A DNA stretch of 64,000 bases from JAAYJT01 sp037446395 (GTDB lineage: Bacteria; Bacteroidota; Bacteroidia; Bacteroidales; JAAYJT01), in assembly GCA_037446395.1 (NCBI GenBank), contig JBBIIP010000002.1, positions 62,001 through 126,000 of the forward strand, in the 5' to 3' direction. The notes beneath the pieces are model-generated. The model did not search any database. It had not been told where the DNA came from and worked only from the letters and a program-made list of their open reading frames with translations. Both the position numbers and the translations under genes were made by a program. Positions 18,629 to 26,706 of the stretch are shown here, piece after piece. Numbering within the stretch: the first letter of the stretch is position 1; each line of letters begins with the position of its first letter.

Positions 18629-18862
18629 ATGCAATTACGTTTTAAGTGTTCTGAGTGTAACACCATCTTCGAATCCGAAGGGGTTAAAGTTGAATACAAT
18701 AGCCCCATTTATGGACCTTGCTGGAAATTTATGGGCCAATGTCCGGCATGTGATATGCAAAGCGATGAATATCGCGATCCCAGCCCGGGCAAAAAATCGG
18801 CACCTCAAACTCCATCTGCTTCACCAGGGTGTTGTTGTAGCGGAGGCAGTTGTGGGTTTTAA
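18629..18862 (+). CDS. Small zinc-ribbon-like protein with Cys-rich tail
   Basis: A 77-residue protein starting MQLRFKCSEC. Two CxxC knuckles (Cys7/Cys10 and Cys38/Cys41) form a probable zinc ribbon with Cys31 between them. After a proline/serine linker (about 51-67) the chain ends in a GCCCSGGSCGF tail, with Cys68, Cys69, Cys70 and Cys75. The tail resembles metal-binding or redox tails of small metalloproteins. The gene is monocistronic, between icmF (divergent) and the TPR gene (convergent). An overlapping longer frame (18603-18926) has no such pattern and was not taken. Function is unknown; metal binding is the only safe statement. Confidence 0.7.
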   Translation: MQLRFKCSECNTIFESEGVKVEYNSPIYGPCWKFMGQCPACDMQSDEYRDPSPGKKSAPQTPSASPGCCCSGGSCGF

Positions 18863-18869
18863 CAACTGC
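18846..18869 (+). terminator. Hairpin at the end of the zinc-ribbon gene
   Basis: GCAGTTGT and ACAACTGC form a perfect 8-base stem with an 8-base loop that contains the stop codon. No T run follows, so termination activity is uncertain; it could also block read-through into the convergent TPR gene. Confidence 0.35.
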
Positions 18870-18908
18870 TCATTCCAAAATCAAACTGATCAGGAAAATA
18901 AATTCGGA

Positions 18909-19532
18909 CTATTTTATCAGGCCTAAGCCTTCTGAAGCCGAAGCATCACCAGGTCGGATCAGCAACGCTTTGTTGAAGAGTGCACGGGCTTCGCGGGGTT
19001 TGTTCAGTCTGAAGTTTGTCCAGGCAAACATTTGCACGGCATCATAATCGAAGGGATACATATTGGCGATGCGCTCAAAATGCTTCAGGGCCGACTGGTA
19101 GTCTTCGCGGTTATAGTATATCAATCCCATGCGGTAGTTTGTGAGATAATGATTGGCATCAATTTTTAAAATTTCCTGGTATCGCTTCACCACCTGGTCC
19201 CAATTGCCCATAGCCGATGCTGGCAAAGCAAAACCCAGCCGCGCTTCGATACTGAAAGGCATCAGTTGAATGGCTTTGTTGTAGTAGGCTGCCGACTCGG
19301 TAAATGACCCATGATTATATGTAAGCCAACCCAACCTGACATTAATTTCATAAGAAGTTTGGTTATATTCTTTTTTTAATATTTCAATTGCACGGGTGTA
19401 ATCGCCGGCTGTTTCGGATTTATAGCTTGCTGCGAAGGCATCCTGAAGCGCTTTGTTATTTTGTGCCAACAATTGTGTGGTAACAAATAAAAAAATCGAA
19501 CAGGCAAACATTATCTTTCTCAAAGTTTCCAT
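18909..19532 (-). CDS. Secreted tetratricopeptide repeat protein
   Basis: A 207-residue protein with a signal peptide (1-23, ending QLLAQ) and about four to five TPR units, for example YTRAIEILKKEYNQTSYE, FTESAAYYNKAIQLMPFSIE, YQSALKHFERIANMYPFDYD and PREARALFNKALLIRPGDAS. It overlaps the end of the upstream barrel gene by 13 bases, so the two are translationally coupled and probably act together in the periplasm or at the outer membrane. It is the last gene of the twelve-gene minus-strand run starting at 31713. Confidence 0.85.
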   Translation of the reverse strand: METLRKIMFACSIFLFVTTQLLAQNNKALQDAFAASYKSETAGDYTRAIEILKKEYNQTSYEINVRLGWLTYNHGSFTESAAYYNKAIQLMPFSIEARLGFALPASAMGNWDQVVKRYQEILKIDANHYLTNYRMGLIYYNREDYQSALKHFERIANMYPFDYDAVQMFAWTNFRLNKPREARALFNKALLIRPGDASASEGLGLIK

Positions 19533-20890
19533 TTCAGTCCTCCCATGATATGGTGATTGTTAAATTTAACGAAATTCGTTGTATAAGTATTGTTATTCAA
19601 ATAACTGATGTAGCTATCCTGTTGCCTTACCAGGCTGTAATCGAACTGTAAAGTCATGCTTTTATTAATCAAAAGATATGCCGTGATTCCGGCTTTGGAG
19701 TTAATTGTGCCGCTAGTGTTAAAAAGGATTGAACCGTCATCATCAAACGTATTTTTCAGGTAGCCCCAGGCATAATTTCCTTGCAGCCAAATGCCGGGCA
19801 GAATTTTGCCTCCTGCTCCAAGCTTATAGTGCCAATTGAATATATGATCTTCGGCCACAGCAGAAAAACGTGCAAATGTATAAAGATTAAGATTAGCATA
19901 TGGATAAAGACTCATACCCAAGGCTCCCTGCCACTGATTGTTGTTGTTAAGGTAAGAATGTCCTGCTGCCCCGCTCAGGCTGAAATAGGGCATTTCTCTA
20001 ACCAATTTAAGCAATGCAGTGTAATTATATATTGAATATTGAGGCCGGCTCGTGGTGTATTTGTTACTGAGAGGCACGTATTTCACCACATAAGGCCGGT
20101 CATTTATGTTAATCAGGTTAAATGAAGGAATAATATACAACCCGTTGGATATCCTGAAAGGCAGGCTGATGAAAAGTTGGTGCTGAAAGAGTGTATAATT
20201 ATTGTCGAGTGTATCTGTTCCTGAAAAAATGATTCGCTGATGCTTGGCAAGTTGCAGGTGAGTGTAGCCCAAATACCACCTGTATTGGGTGGCAGGTGAA
20301 AGAATAAAGCCTAAGTGCGCATACCGCAGCCTACCGCTTCCACTTATTTCGCCATAGATGTTTGCTGTTTGGTCCAGATCAATTTGTGCAATCTTTTTTG
20401 CAATGCCCGACATTGCACCGCCAGCAAAAACCGAAACTCCTTTAATGTAATTTTTATCGTGGCTGGATTGAAAGAAATGAGAATATCGTTTTGTGAGCGA
20501 GGCGGCTTCAAGGTCAAGCCCGCTCCATTGATAACCTTGGAGCAGATAGTTTGCAGCGTTTTTATCCCTCGAATTAAACAAAAGTGCTTTTTCGAAGTGC
20601 CCGGCCGCCTTGCGATAGTGTTGTTGCATATAGTATGCAATACCCACCCGCATGCGCATATAAAAATAGTCGTGCCCCTGGGCAATTGCCTGGTTGCCAA
20701 TTTTTATGAGGCTTTGCCACTGCCCTTGCAAATAAAGGGAATAGGTGATGCTGTCGGCTGTTTGAAATACCTTACCTTTTTGAGCATACATTTCATGTGG
20801 CAAAATAATAAGCGTAAGAATCAGCAGATGTGATAACAGGCTGATATGCTTTCGTGAAAGAAACCATTTCAAGTTTTGTATTACTTTCAC
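19520..20890 (-). CDS. TPR plus outer-membrane beta-barrel protein (YaiO-like)
   Basis: A 456-residue exported protein: signal peptide to about residue 36 (ending EMYAQ), TPR-like helices at about 50-140 (DYFYMRMRVGIAYYMQQHYR, AAGHFEKALLFNSRDKNAA), then alternating strands to the end, with a terminal aromatic/charged strand HHIMGGLKWKL. This layout resembles the YaiO family of outer-membrane barrels. The start is GTG at 20890, sharing four bases (GTGA) with the stop of the urea-transporter/M23 gene, and the 3' end overlaps the TPR gene by 13 bases. Such tight coupling suggests a shared complex or pathway. The function of the barrel (export, uptake or scaffold) is not known. Confidence 0.8.
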   Translation of the reverse strand: MKVIQNLKWFLSRKHISLLSHLLILTLIILPHEMYAQKGKVFQTADSITYSLYLQGQWQSLIKIGNQAIAQGHDYFYMRMRVGIAYYMQQHYRKAAGHFEKALLFNSRDKNAANYLLQGYQWSGLDLEAASLTKRYSHFFQSSHDKNYIKGVSVFAGGAMSGIAKKIAQIDLDQTANIYGEISGSGRLRYAHLGFILSPATQYRWYLGYTHLQLAKHQRIIFSGTDTLDNNYTLFQHQLFISLPFRISNGLYIIPSFNLININDRPYVVKYVPLSNKYTTSRPQYSIYNYTALLKLVREMPYFSLSGAAGHSYLNNNNQWQGALGMSLYPYANLNLYTFARFSAVAEDHIFNWHYKLGAGGKILPGIWLQGNYAWGYLKNTFDDDGSILFNTSGTINSKAGITAYLLINKSMTLQFDYSLVRQQDSYISYLNNNTYTTNFVKFNNHHIMGGLKWKL

Positions 20891-23091
20891 GACTCTACCT
20901 CCTTCGCATCTATCATAACCGTATTACTTTTCACCTTAAACAGCGAAATTCTACCTTTGCTCACACACATTTCAAAATCAACTGCCAAACTGAGCTTATT
21001 CAGCACAAACTGCCTGGTTTCTGCTTTCATCACGATACTGCTATCAACCAGGTTATCATCATTTTTAAGGTAATACAGGGTATAATCTGCTGTTATGAAA
21101 GAATAAAATGGTGCAATAAAATCGTGCCAGAATAAGGCAAATCCTTTTTTAAAAGCACTTAGCGGATAAATATCTTTAACTTCAAGTTTATTGTAATAGC
21201 CAAGTACAATTTTATAAGCTGCCAGGTAAAAGAAATAGAGAAAAGAATCTTTGTCGCCTTCAAAATGGTTGAAATAAAACAAGTCTCCATCGCAGTGAAA
21301 ATAAGCTTTTGATAGGGTTTCCCGGCATTCAAGATAGGTGTTATTATACATGTCTGACTTAACATCCAAGTGCTCTTTTTTCATTGGCTTACCATTTCTG
21401 TTCGTTTCAAAGCTCAGCGTTTGGCCCGGAATAAAACCGAATGTCTTCGATAAAGCTTCGTTTTTTACAGTACCCGACACAAGTTGCCCTTTGAGTGGCC
21501 TGTCGTAGGTTTCTAATTGGTAATGATCTTTTTCTTTGACGAGATAATAGGCAAATGGATAATCAATGGTTTTTGAGCCAATGAACGGATCGGACTGGAT
21601 CTGGAAGTGTAGGTGAGGCACAACCGATCTCCCCGAATTGCCGCACTGGGCAATGACCTCTCCCTTTTTAACATAAGCGCCTTTGTAGGTTTTAATACTG
21701 CCCATCTTCAGATGGCATAGCTTGGTGTAGATTTTGTCGGAGTGTTTGATGACGATGGTATTTCCCCAATTGTTTCCCAAATTCATGTCGCCAATGGCAT
21801 TATCCGGAATTCCTTGCAGAATTTCCTGAACCACTCCGTCGGCCGGTGCCAGTACAGGTTTTCCAAAACAGTAAAAATCCTTTTGTTCGAGGCCCATCCT
21901 GTCAAAATTCTTGCCTTCCTCATCGCAAATCTCGAAATCCCAGGCATGGCGCCAATCCTCTTTGTGGGTGTGTTCACCATTGTGGCCTTGAGAAACCACC
22001 CATTCGCCCATAAACGGAGGTGTGAGTTGGGTCGAAGTATTTACATCGAACCGTGATTTGTAGTTATTCTGGGAGTATAAATTTCGCTCAGGGGAAAATT
22101 GCTGAACCACCACGAGTTCAGGGCTATTGAAATGCCTTTCTCTGAACTTTAACACATACAGAAACAGCACCACAATGATATTGAATGCAAGCGAATAAAT
22201 GGGTAGGCCCAGCAGGTTAAATAACAAGCTGGTAGAAATAATAATGAAAGAGATGATGGGGGTGAGAAGAATAACCCACAGAAATGAGTATTTTGACGGT
22301 ACTATAAAAAAACCACCGATTGCAATGGCACTCAAAATATAGTTGAAGCCAATATAGCTGTAATTGAGTTCGGCCAGGTTGGCGCCGATCAATACATAAT
22401 AGAAATAGGCAGCAAAAAAACCGAGAATCGAAAGCAGGAATGCAATTCTGGAATATATTAACAAGCCGATGGCCACAATCGCACCGGCCAGCAGGTGATA
22501 TTGAAAGAAAATGGCAGCCAGCGATTTGAAATAGGTCGAAATGGAAGGATGCATAGGTAAATCGTTGACCCAGTAATAAAGCTTCACCATTTTTATCCCG
22601 CCATGTTCATAGATTTCGTTAAGTAGAAACAAGCCACGCTCACTCATGGCAAGAGCTGAAAACTCGCGCGATGCCAGGCTCACTATCCAGATGCCCAGCA
22701 AAAAAGCCCAACTCAGAGAGGGCAGTCCATACTTGCCAAAAAAACCATCTAGCCAAATGGTGAGCATAAATGTCAGAATAGCCGAAAACACCAGCACAAA
22801 AAAGAACTCGATGCCAGGCTGATAAAAAATGCCCATACCCAATCCAACCAGCAAACTGTTAAACCCATAAAACCCCTGGGTTACCGTGTGTTTCCTAAAT
22901 CCTATCGCGACTGCTGCCAAATTGGAAACAAATACCGCAATTAAACCACTCAGCCCTGCGATCCAGTCGAAAAAAGTAACAAGCAATAAGATGAGCGCAA
23001 AGGATTTTTGTTTCGAAAAAAACACCTGACTGTAGCTCAGAAGCACTCCTTCGCTGAAAAGGATGATATTTTTCTCGAGTTTTTGAATCAT
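20887..23091 (-). CDS. Urea-transporter-like membrane protein fused to M23 peptidase domain
   Basis: A 734-residue fusion. The first roughly 320 residues are a multi-TM urea-transporter-type channel. Its two internally related halves are marked by YGFNSLLVGLGMG and YIGFNYILSAIAIGG. A linker leads to an M23/LytM metallopeptidase domain (about 355-510) with zinc ligands His376 (in THKEDW), Asp385 (in AWDFEI) and His493/His495 (in VPHLHFQI). About 220 C-terminal residues match no domain I know. The ATG at 23091 was preferred to a TTG 15 codons upstream, which would overlap the decarboxylase gene. The M23 domain should face the periplasm and cut peptidoglycan or another peptide crosslink. It lies between a PLP decarboxylase gene and a coupled barrel gene. 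Confidence 0.85.
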   Translation of the reverse strand: MIQKLEKNIILFSEGVLLSYSQVFFSKQKSFALILLLVTFFDWIAGLSGLIAVFVSNLAAVAIGFRKHTVTQGFYGFNSLLVGLGMGIFYQPGIEFFFVLVFSAILTFMLTIWLDGFFGKYGLPSLSWAFLLGIWIVSLASREFSALAMSERGLFLLNEIYEHGGIKMVKLYYWVNDLPMHPSISTYFKSLAAIFFQYHLLAGAIVAIGLLIYSRIAFLLSILGFFAAYFYYVLIGANLAELNYSYIGFNYILSAIAIGGFFIVPSKYSFLWVILLTPIISFIIISTSLLFNLLGLPIYSLAFNIIVVLFLYVLKFRERHFNSPELVVVQQFSPERNLYSQNNYKSRFDVNTSTQLTPPFMGEWVVSQGHNGEHTHKEDWRHAWDFEICDEEGKNFDRMGLEQKDFYCFGKPVLAPADGVVQEILQGIPDNAIGDMNLGNNWGNTIVIKHSDKIYTKLCHLKMGSIKTYKGAYVKKGEVIAQCGNSGRSVVPHLHFQIQSDPFIGSKTIDYPFAYYLVKEKDHYQLETYDRPLKGQLVSGTVKNEALSKTFGFIPGQTLSFETNRNGKPMKKEHLDVKSDMYNNTYLECRETLSKAYFHCDGDLFYFNHFEGDKDSFLYFFYLAAYKIVLGYYNKLEVKDIYPLSAFKKGFALFWHDFIAPFYSFITADYTLYYLKNDDNLVDSSIVMKAETRQFVLNKLSLAVDFEMCVSKGRISLFKVKSNTVMIDAKEVES

Positions 23092-23125
23092 TGTGCCCGT
23101 TTCATGGTTGGAGATTATAAAGCAA

Positions 23126-24484
23126 TCAAAGCTCAAACTTTTTTAGGTGCACTGGCATTTTTTCCAACGCATTGAAAACCGCCATTGTTTCATTTTCGCG
23201 GATTATATGCACCTGGCTATCTGCATCAATTAGAACCACCTTTGGCCTGAGATTGATAAATTGCATCCACTGCGACATGTTGTAGGCCCCAACATGATGT
23301 ATCACAAAATGATCGCCTTTGTTGAGCAGCGGAAGCACGGCGTTTTCGCGAATCACATCAATATTCATACACAAAGGGCCATACATAGTGGTTTCTTCGG
23401 TATATTGAGAGAACTCCTGGGCAGGAGTTATTTTATGATCATACCAGAACGAAGTAAATAACAAATTGATGCCAATATCAACAATGGTAGTTCTTTTGCC
23501 TGTTGACGAACGCTTATTTGAGATCACGGTTCCCAGCAAAAAGCCTGCTTCGTCAATTAAGGCGCGGCCCGACTCAAGGATTAAGAGGGGCAGGTTTTCG
23601 GGAGGAAATTCAACAGCCAGCAGGGCAGAAGAAATTTCTTCGGCATAATCTTCGAACGATGGGGTTGTATCTGCACTCGGAAGATATGCACCTTTGAGTG
23701 TATTACGCGAGGGAAAACCTCCGCCAAGGTCTATGTATTTGATATTGTGGTTATAACGCCGCTTCAATCCCAACGCCAGGTCAGAAAGTTTGGCTGCTGC
23801 AATGGCATAGGCCTTGGGGCTTAAAATATAGGTTCCAATATGGCAATGAAGCCCCACCAGGTCCATTTTGGCTGCTACCATGATTTTGTTGAGTGCATCC
23901 CAGGCCTGCCCGTTTTCATAATTAAACCCGAAACGGTCCCAGATGGGATAAATACCCGTATCCATGTTTACCCTGATGGCAACACGCGGGCGCTTTTCAA
24001 GCTTTTCGGCGAGCTCGGTAATGGTATAAAGCTCGTCGAGGTGGTCAATATGAATCAAGGAGTCGTTTGTGATTGCCTTCGTTAGATCAGCCGTGGTTTT
24101 ATCTGGCCCGTTAAAAATTATTTTGTTTCCCGGTACACCATTTTTAATGGCTTTATCGTATTCAAACCCTGAAACTACTTCCGCCCAAGAGCCTTCCTGG
24201 TGGTAGATATTGCAAACTGCATCGAGATAATTTGTTTTGTATGACCATGCAAACTGAACTTTTGGATAACGCATGGTAAATGCTTTTTTTGCTTTTTTGT
24301 AGGTGCTGCGAATACTTTTTTCGGAGATTACAAACAGTGGCGACCCATAGTCGGCAACCAGCTGGTTTACCGGCACCCCATCAATATGGGTTTTTGGGGT
24401 GCGATCAATCCGTCCGCCAAATTTGTTTGGCATCTCGGTTTCGAGGCGCTTGATGATAGGGCGTTCATATTTCAGTTTTTCCAT
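23126..24484 (-). CDS. PLP-dependent decarboxylase, ornithine/DAP decarboxylase family
   Basis: A fold-III PLP enzyme of 452 residues, close to diaminopimelate decarboxylase (LysA) in layout. The alanine-racemase-type barrel spans about 50-310, with PLP lysine Lys83 in FAWSYKTNY, VGLHCHIGTYI, and GGGFPSRN for phosphate binding. The C-terminal beta domain carries GPLCMNIDVI with the Cys and Asp expected at the active site, and HVGAYNMSQW. The N-terminal 40 residues are an extension not typical of LysA. Its neighbours are an ATP-grasp ligase and a PqqD-like gene rather than lysine genes, so the substrate is probably a conjugated or unusual amino acid. A normal LysA role is possible but less likely. 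Confidence 0.88.
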   Translation of the reverse strand: MEKLKYERPIIKRLETEMPNKFGGRIDRTPKTHIDGVPVNQLVADYGSPLFVISEKSIRSTYKKAKKAFTMRYPKVQFAWSYKTNYLDAVCNIYHQEGSWAEVVSGFEYDKAIKNGVPGNKIIFNGPDKTTADLTKAITNDSLIHIDHLDELYTITELAEKLEKRPRVAIRVNMDTGIYPIWDRFGFNYENGQAWDALNKIMVAAKMDLVGLHCHIGTYILSPKAYAIAAAKLSDLALGLKRRYNHNIKYIDLGGGFPSRNTLKGAYLPSADTTPSFEDYAEEISSALLAVEFPPENLPLLILESGRALIDEAGFLLGTVISNKRSSTGKRTTIVDIGINLLFTSFWYDHKITPAQEFSQYTEETTMYGPLCMNIDVIRENAVLPLLNKGDHFVIHHVGAYNMSQWMQFINLRPKVVLIDADSQVHIIRENETMAVFNALEKMPVHLKKFEL

Positions 24485-24541
24485 AATACTTGTGTCTGTA
24501 TTTTCGATTTAAATGTTGATGATTGGATGATTCATAATTTG

Positions 24542-25591
24542 CTAAAGTTCTGCGTTTGTAGAGATTTGTTGAAACTCCTCAATGTCAACAATCATATCCC
24601 AGGCATAACGTACGAACATTTTTCCAACCTTGTATCCAGTGAACGAAGAAACCGGCTCCCCCAAAGCAAGCTGCACCAATGCTTCCGGAATATTCTGCCC
24701 CACACCAACAGCCAAGTATATCCAGGCGGGCATGCGCGGATTAATCTCCAGAAGATAAAAGTCGTTGTTTTTGTCTTTCATCAATTCCAGTTCAAAACCC
24801 CCGCGCCATTTTGTCTGGCTGATAAAACGGTGGGTTAATTCAAGAATTCGCGGATCGGCAATAGAAATACCGCCCCAGGCTTTTCCCTTGTCGGTGATGT
24901 ACTGTTTTCGCATGGGTACTGCCGCAATCGTGTTTCCAAAGCCGTCGCCCAAACCGGTAACGTTGAACTCGGCTCCATGTATAAACTCCTGCACTATGAC
25001 CGGAGCCCCCCATTTTGCAGTGATTTTGTTGAAAAAATTTTTTGCCTGATCAACATTATATGCAACATAAGCATCGTAGTATTTCCCTTTGACCAGCACA
25101 GGATATTGAAAATCCTTAGTTATGCTGTGCAGTGAAACCAGCTCGTGATACACTTTGCCTTTTGGGACCTTGATGTTGTATTTTTTTCCAAACTCATCGA
25201 GGTTTACTTTGTGTCGTTCCTCGAATTGCTCCATGGTGGGCAAAAACATATGAATGCCGAGCTTCTTAAGTCGTTGCTCAAGGCGGATGAAAGGATACAA
25301 TTCTGAATCGAAATTAGGAATAATTACATCCAGTTTTTCACGAGAGTGTATGTATTCCATCCGTTCAATAACAGCTTCGGTTCCTGCTGAAGGGTAGGGC
25401 ACCTGGTAAGTTTTATCCACCAGGTTATGCATAAAAATTCCCGGCTCAAGAGATTCGTATGCCAATCCAATGATGCGGCAATCAAATGATGTGGCCTCCT
25501 TTAGTCCGCGGATTACTGCAACCCCAGGGCCTGGACTGTCAATTGCATTAAGGCCTGAAACTGCAATGGTAAGTTGTTTTTTTTCAGTCAT
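24542..25591 (-). CDS. ATP-grasp ligase
   Basis: A 349-residue ATP-grasp enzyme of the carbamoyl-phosphate-synthase-like type, which joins a carboxylate to an amine through an acyl phosphate. The pre-ATP-grasp part starts TIAVSGLNAIDSPGPGVAVI. The ATP-binding part shows PVLVKGKYYDAYVA, PVIVQEFIHGAEFNV, and the metal/ATP block GGFELELMKDKNNDFYLLEI followed by NPRMP. The ATG at 25591 was chosen; the TTG two codons upstream is less likely. It overlaps the PqqD-like gene by 8 bases, and the decarboxylase follows after 57 bases. Likely job: formation of an amide or peptide bond on a small molecule or peptide. The substrate is unknown. Confidence 0.88.
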   Translation of the reverse strand: MTEKKQLTIAVSGLNAIDSPGPGVAVIRGLKEATSFDCRIIGLAYESLEPGIFMHNLVDKTYQVPYPSAGTEAVIERMEYIHSREKLDVIIPNFDSELYPFIRLEQRLKKLGIHMFLPTMEQFEERHKVNLDEFGKKYNIKVPKGKVYHELVSLHSITKDFQYPVLVKGKYYDAYVAYNVDQAKNFFNKITAKWGAPVIVQEFIHGAEFNVTGLGDGFGNTIAAVPMRKQYITDKGKAWGGISIADPRILELTHRFISQTKWRGGFELELMKDKNNDFYLLEINPRMPAWIYLAVGVGQNIPEALVQLALGEPVSSFTGYKVGKMFVRYAWDMIVDIEEFQQISTNAEL

Positions 25592-25829
25592 TTTCAACGA
25601 GTGAATAATGTCCGAGCAGCCCTATAAAATCTTCAAAATCCTTTTCGAATGTTGCAAAATCAATACTGTATTTTTCGGAAACCAACGTGGCAACTTCTTG
25701 TTGACCTTTTCCGTCTTTCAGAAAGTTGATAATTTCTGCACCCATGGGATTCACAGTAAAAGACTCACCAGTGTCCGGATTAAAAATCAAACCGGATGCG
25801 CTTACCGCAATGTTTTTTTTTATTTTCAT
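25584..25829 (-). CDS. PqqD-like peptide-binding protein
   Basis: An 81-residue protein of the PqqD / RiPP recognition element fold. Visible features are GLIFNPDTGESFTVNPMGAEIINFL, with the typical strand-turn-strand plus N-x-x-G/A-x-x-I/L helix, followed by EVATLVSEKYSIDFATFEKD and a DFIGLLGHYSLV end helix. Free-standing PqqD proteins bind leader peptides and bring them to modifying enzymes. Its stop overlaps the ATP-grasp start by 8 bases. No short precursor peptide gene is evident within the 32-base gap upstream, so either the precursor is encoded elsewhere or this PqqD domain serves another role. Confidence 0.8.
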   Translation of the reverse strand: MKIKKNIAVSASGLIFNPDTGESFTVNPMGAEIINFLKDGKGQQEVATLVSEKYSIDFATFEKDFEDFIGLLGHYSLVEND

Positions 25830-25861
25830 GACGGGATCTATGTTTGTTTTATAGATTCATA

Positions 25862-26653
25862 CTAATAAATCAAGAGTTTTTCGGCCTTGGATTGATAATT
25901 TCGGGCCCGAAGAAAATAAAGATAAATCCCGGCCGCGTATTCAGAAGCAGGGATCTGTAAGTGGTTTGTGTCATGCCCGACTTGAATTGTTTTCAATATT
26001 CTTCCTTCCAGATCGGTGATGACCAATTCTGCAGATGGAATTCCATTCGGCAATTCATAGCGTATGGTCGTAAACTGCGATGCAGGATTGGGAAATGACC
26101 CTCTAAGTCCACCCGGTAGGCCTTCAGGCTCATTGGTTTGTGTGATTAATTGGCCGGGAAGATTGAAAACCTTGGTTTGAATCGAATAGGGATTGCTCGA
26201 ATAATCATAGCTATATGCAAACATTTTGGTGCCAACTCCGGCAATGTTATACACATAAACATACTGGCATCCTGGTATTGACAAAAGCTCAGTACCGTTT
26301 TCCTTCACTACTTTGGCCGTGTAGGTATAATATTGGCCGGTGGAATTGTAATTATAATATATATAGATTAGGCATAATGTATTGTCGGTTGTGAAAAGGT
26401 TTTCCGAAACATATTTGATGTCATACAAATAATTATTCACCGGAACATTCAAACTCAGCGTTTTCCATAGGGCGTGGTTTGTATTATAGATTCGACATTG
26501 GCTCGTGGATATGTCCATTAAAAAATACTTGTAACCTGAATTGGCAAGCCGGGTGTATGTTGCAGAATGACTATATGTGGCTTCCAGAGAAATCTGGCTG
26601 AAAGCAATCCCAAAAAATAACGACAAAATGATTGTAAAGGCAACTTTTTTCAT
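25862..26653 (-). CDS. Secreted protein with T9SS C-terminal sorting domain
   Basis: A 263-residue protein with signal peptide MKKVAFTIILSLFFGIAFSQ and a type IX secretion sorting domain over the last 75 or so residues: FPNPASQFTTIRYELP, AELVITDLEGRILKTI and GIYLYFLRARNYQSKAEKLL. The region in between (about 20-180) is rich in Tyr, Asn and Ser, forms predicted beta strands (SAYTYTAK-like blocks such as QYYTYTAKVVKENG) and has no named domain. It should cross the outer membrane and be anchored or released. It lies 32 bases upstream of the PqqD-like gene and 53 bases downstream of the DUF2271-like gene, so it joins the two parts of the long operon. Confidence 0.85.
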   Translation of the reverse strand: MKKVAFTIILSLFFGIAFSQISLEATYSHSATYTRLANSGYKYFLMDISTSQCRIYNTNHALWKTLSLNVPVNNYLYDIKYVSENLFTTDNTLCLIYIYYNYNSTGQYYTYTAKVVKENGTELLSIPGCQYVYVYNIAGVGTKMFAYSYDYSSNPYSIQTKVFNLPGQLITQTNEPEGLPGGLRGSFPNPASQFTTIRYELPNGIPSAELVITDLEGRILKTIQVGHDTNHLQIPASEYAAGIYLYFLRARNYQSKAEKLLIY

Positions 26654-26706
26654 TGAAAAACATTTATTATTTATACAAGGTGCTCTAAATTAATAAAATA
26701 CAGAAC

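Noticed and set aside
18603..18926. Longer frame overlapping the zinc-ribbon gene
   Set aside because: The other frame has a clear CxxC pattern; this one shows no family features.
25830..25861. Search for a short precursor peptide next to the PqqD-like gene
   Set aside because: The 32-base gap is too short, and no small open frame with a start was found at either side of the three-gene module.
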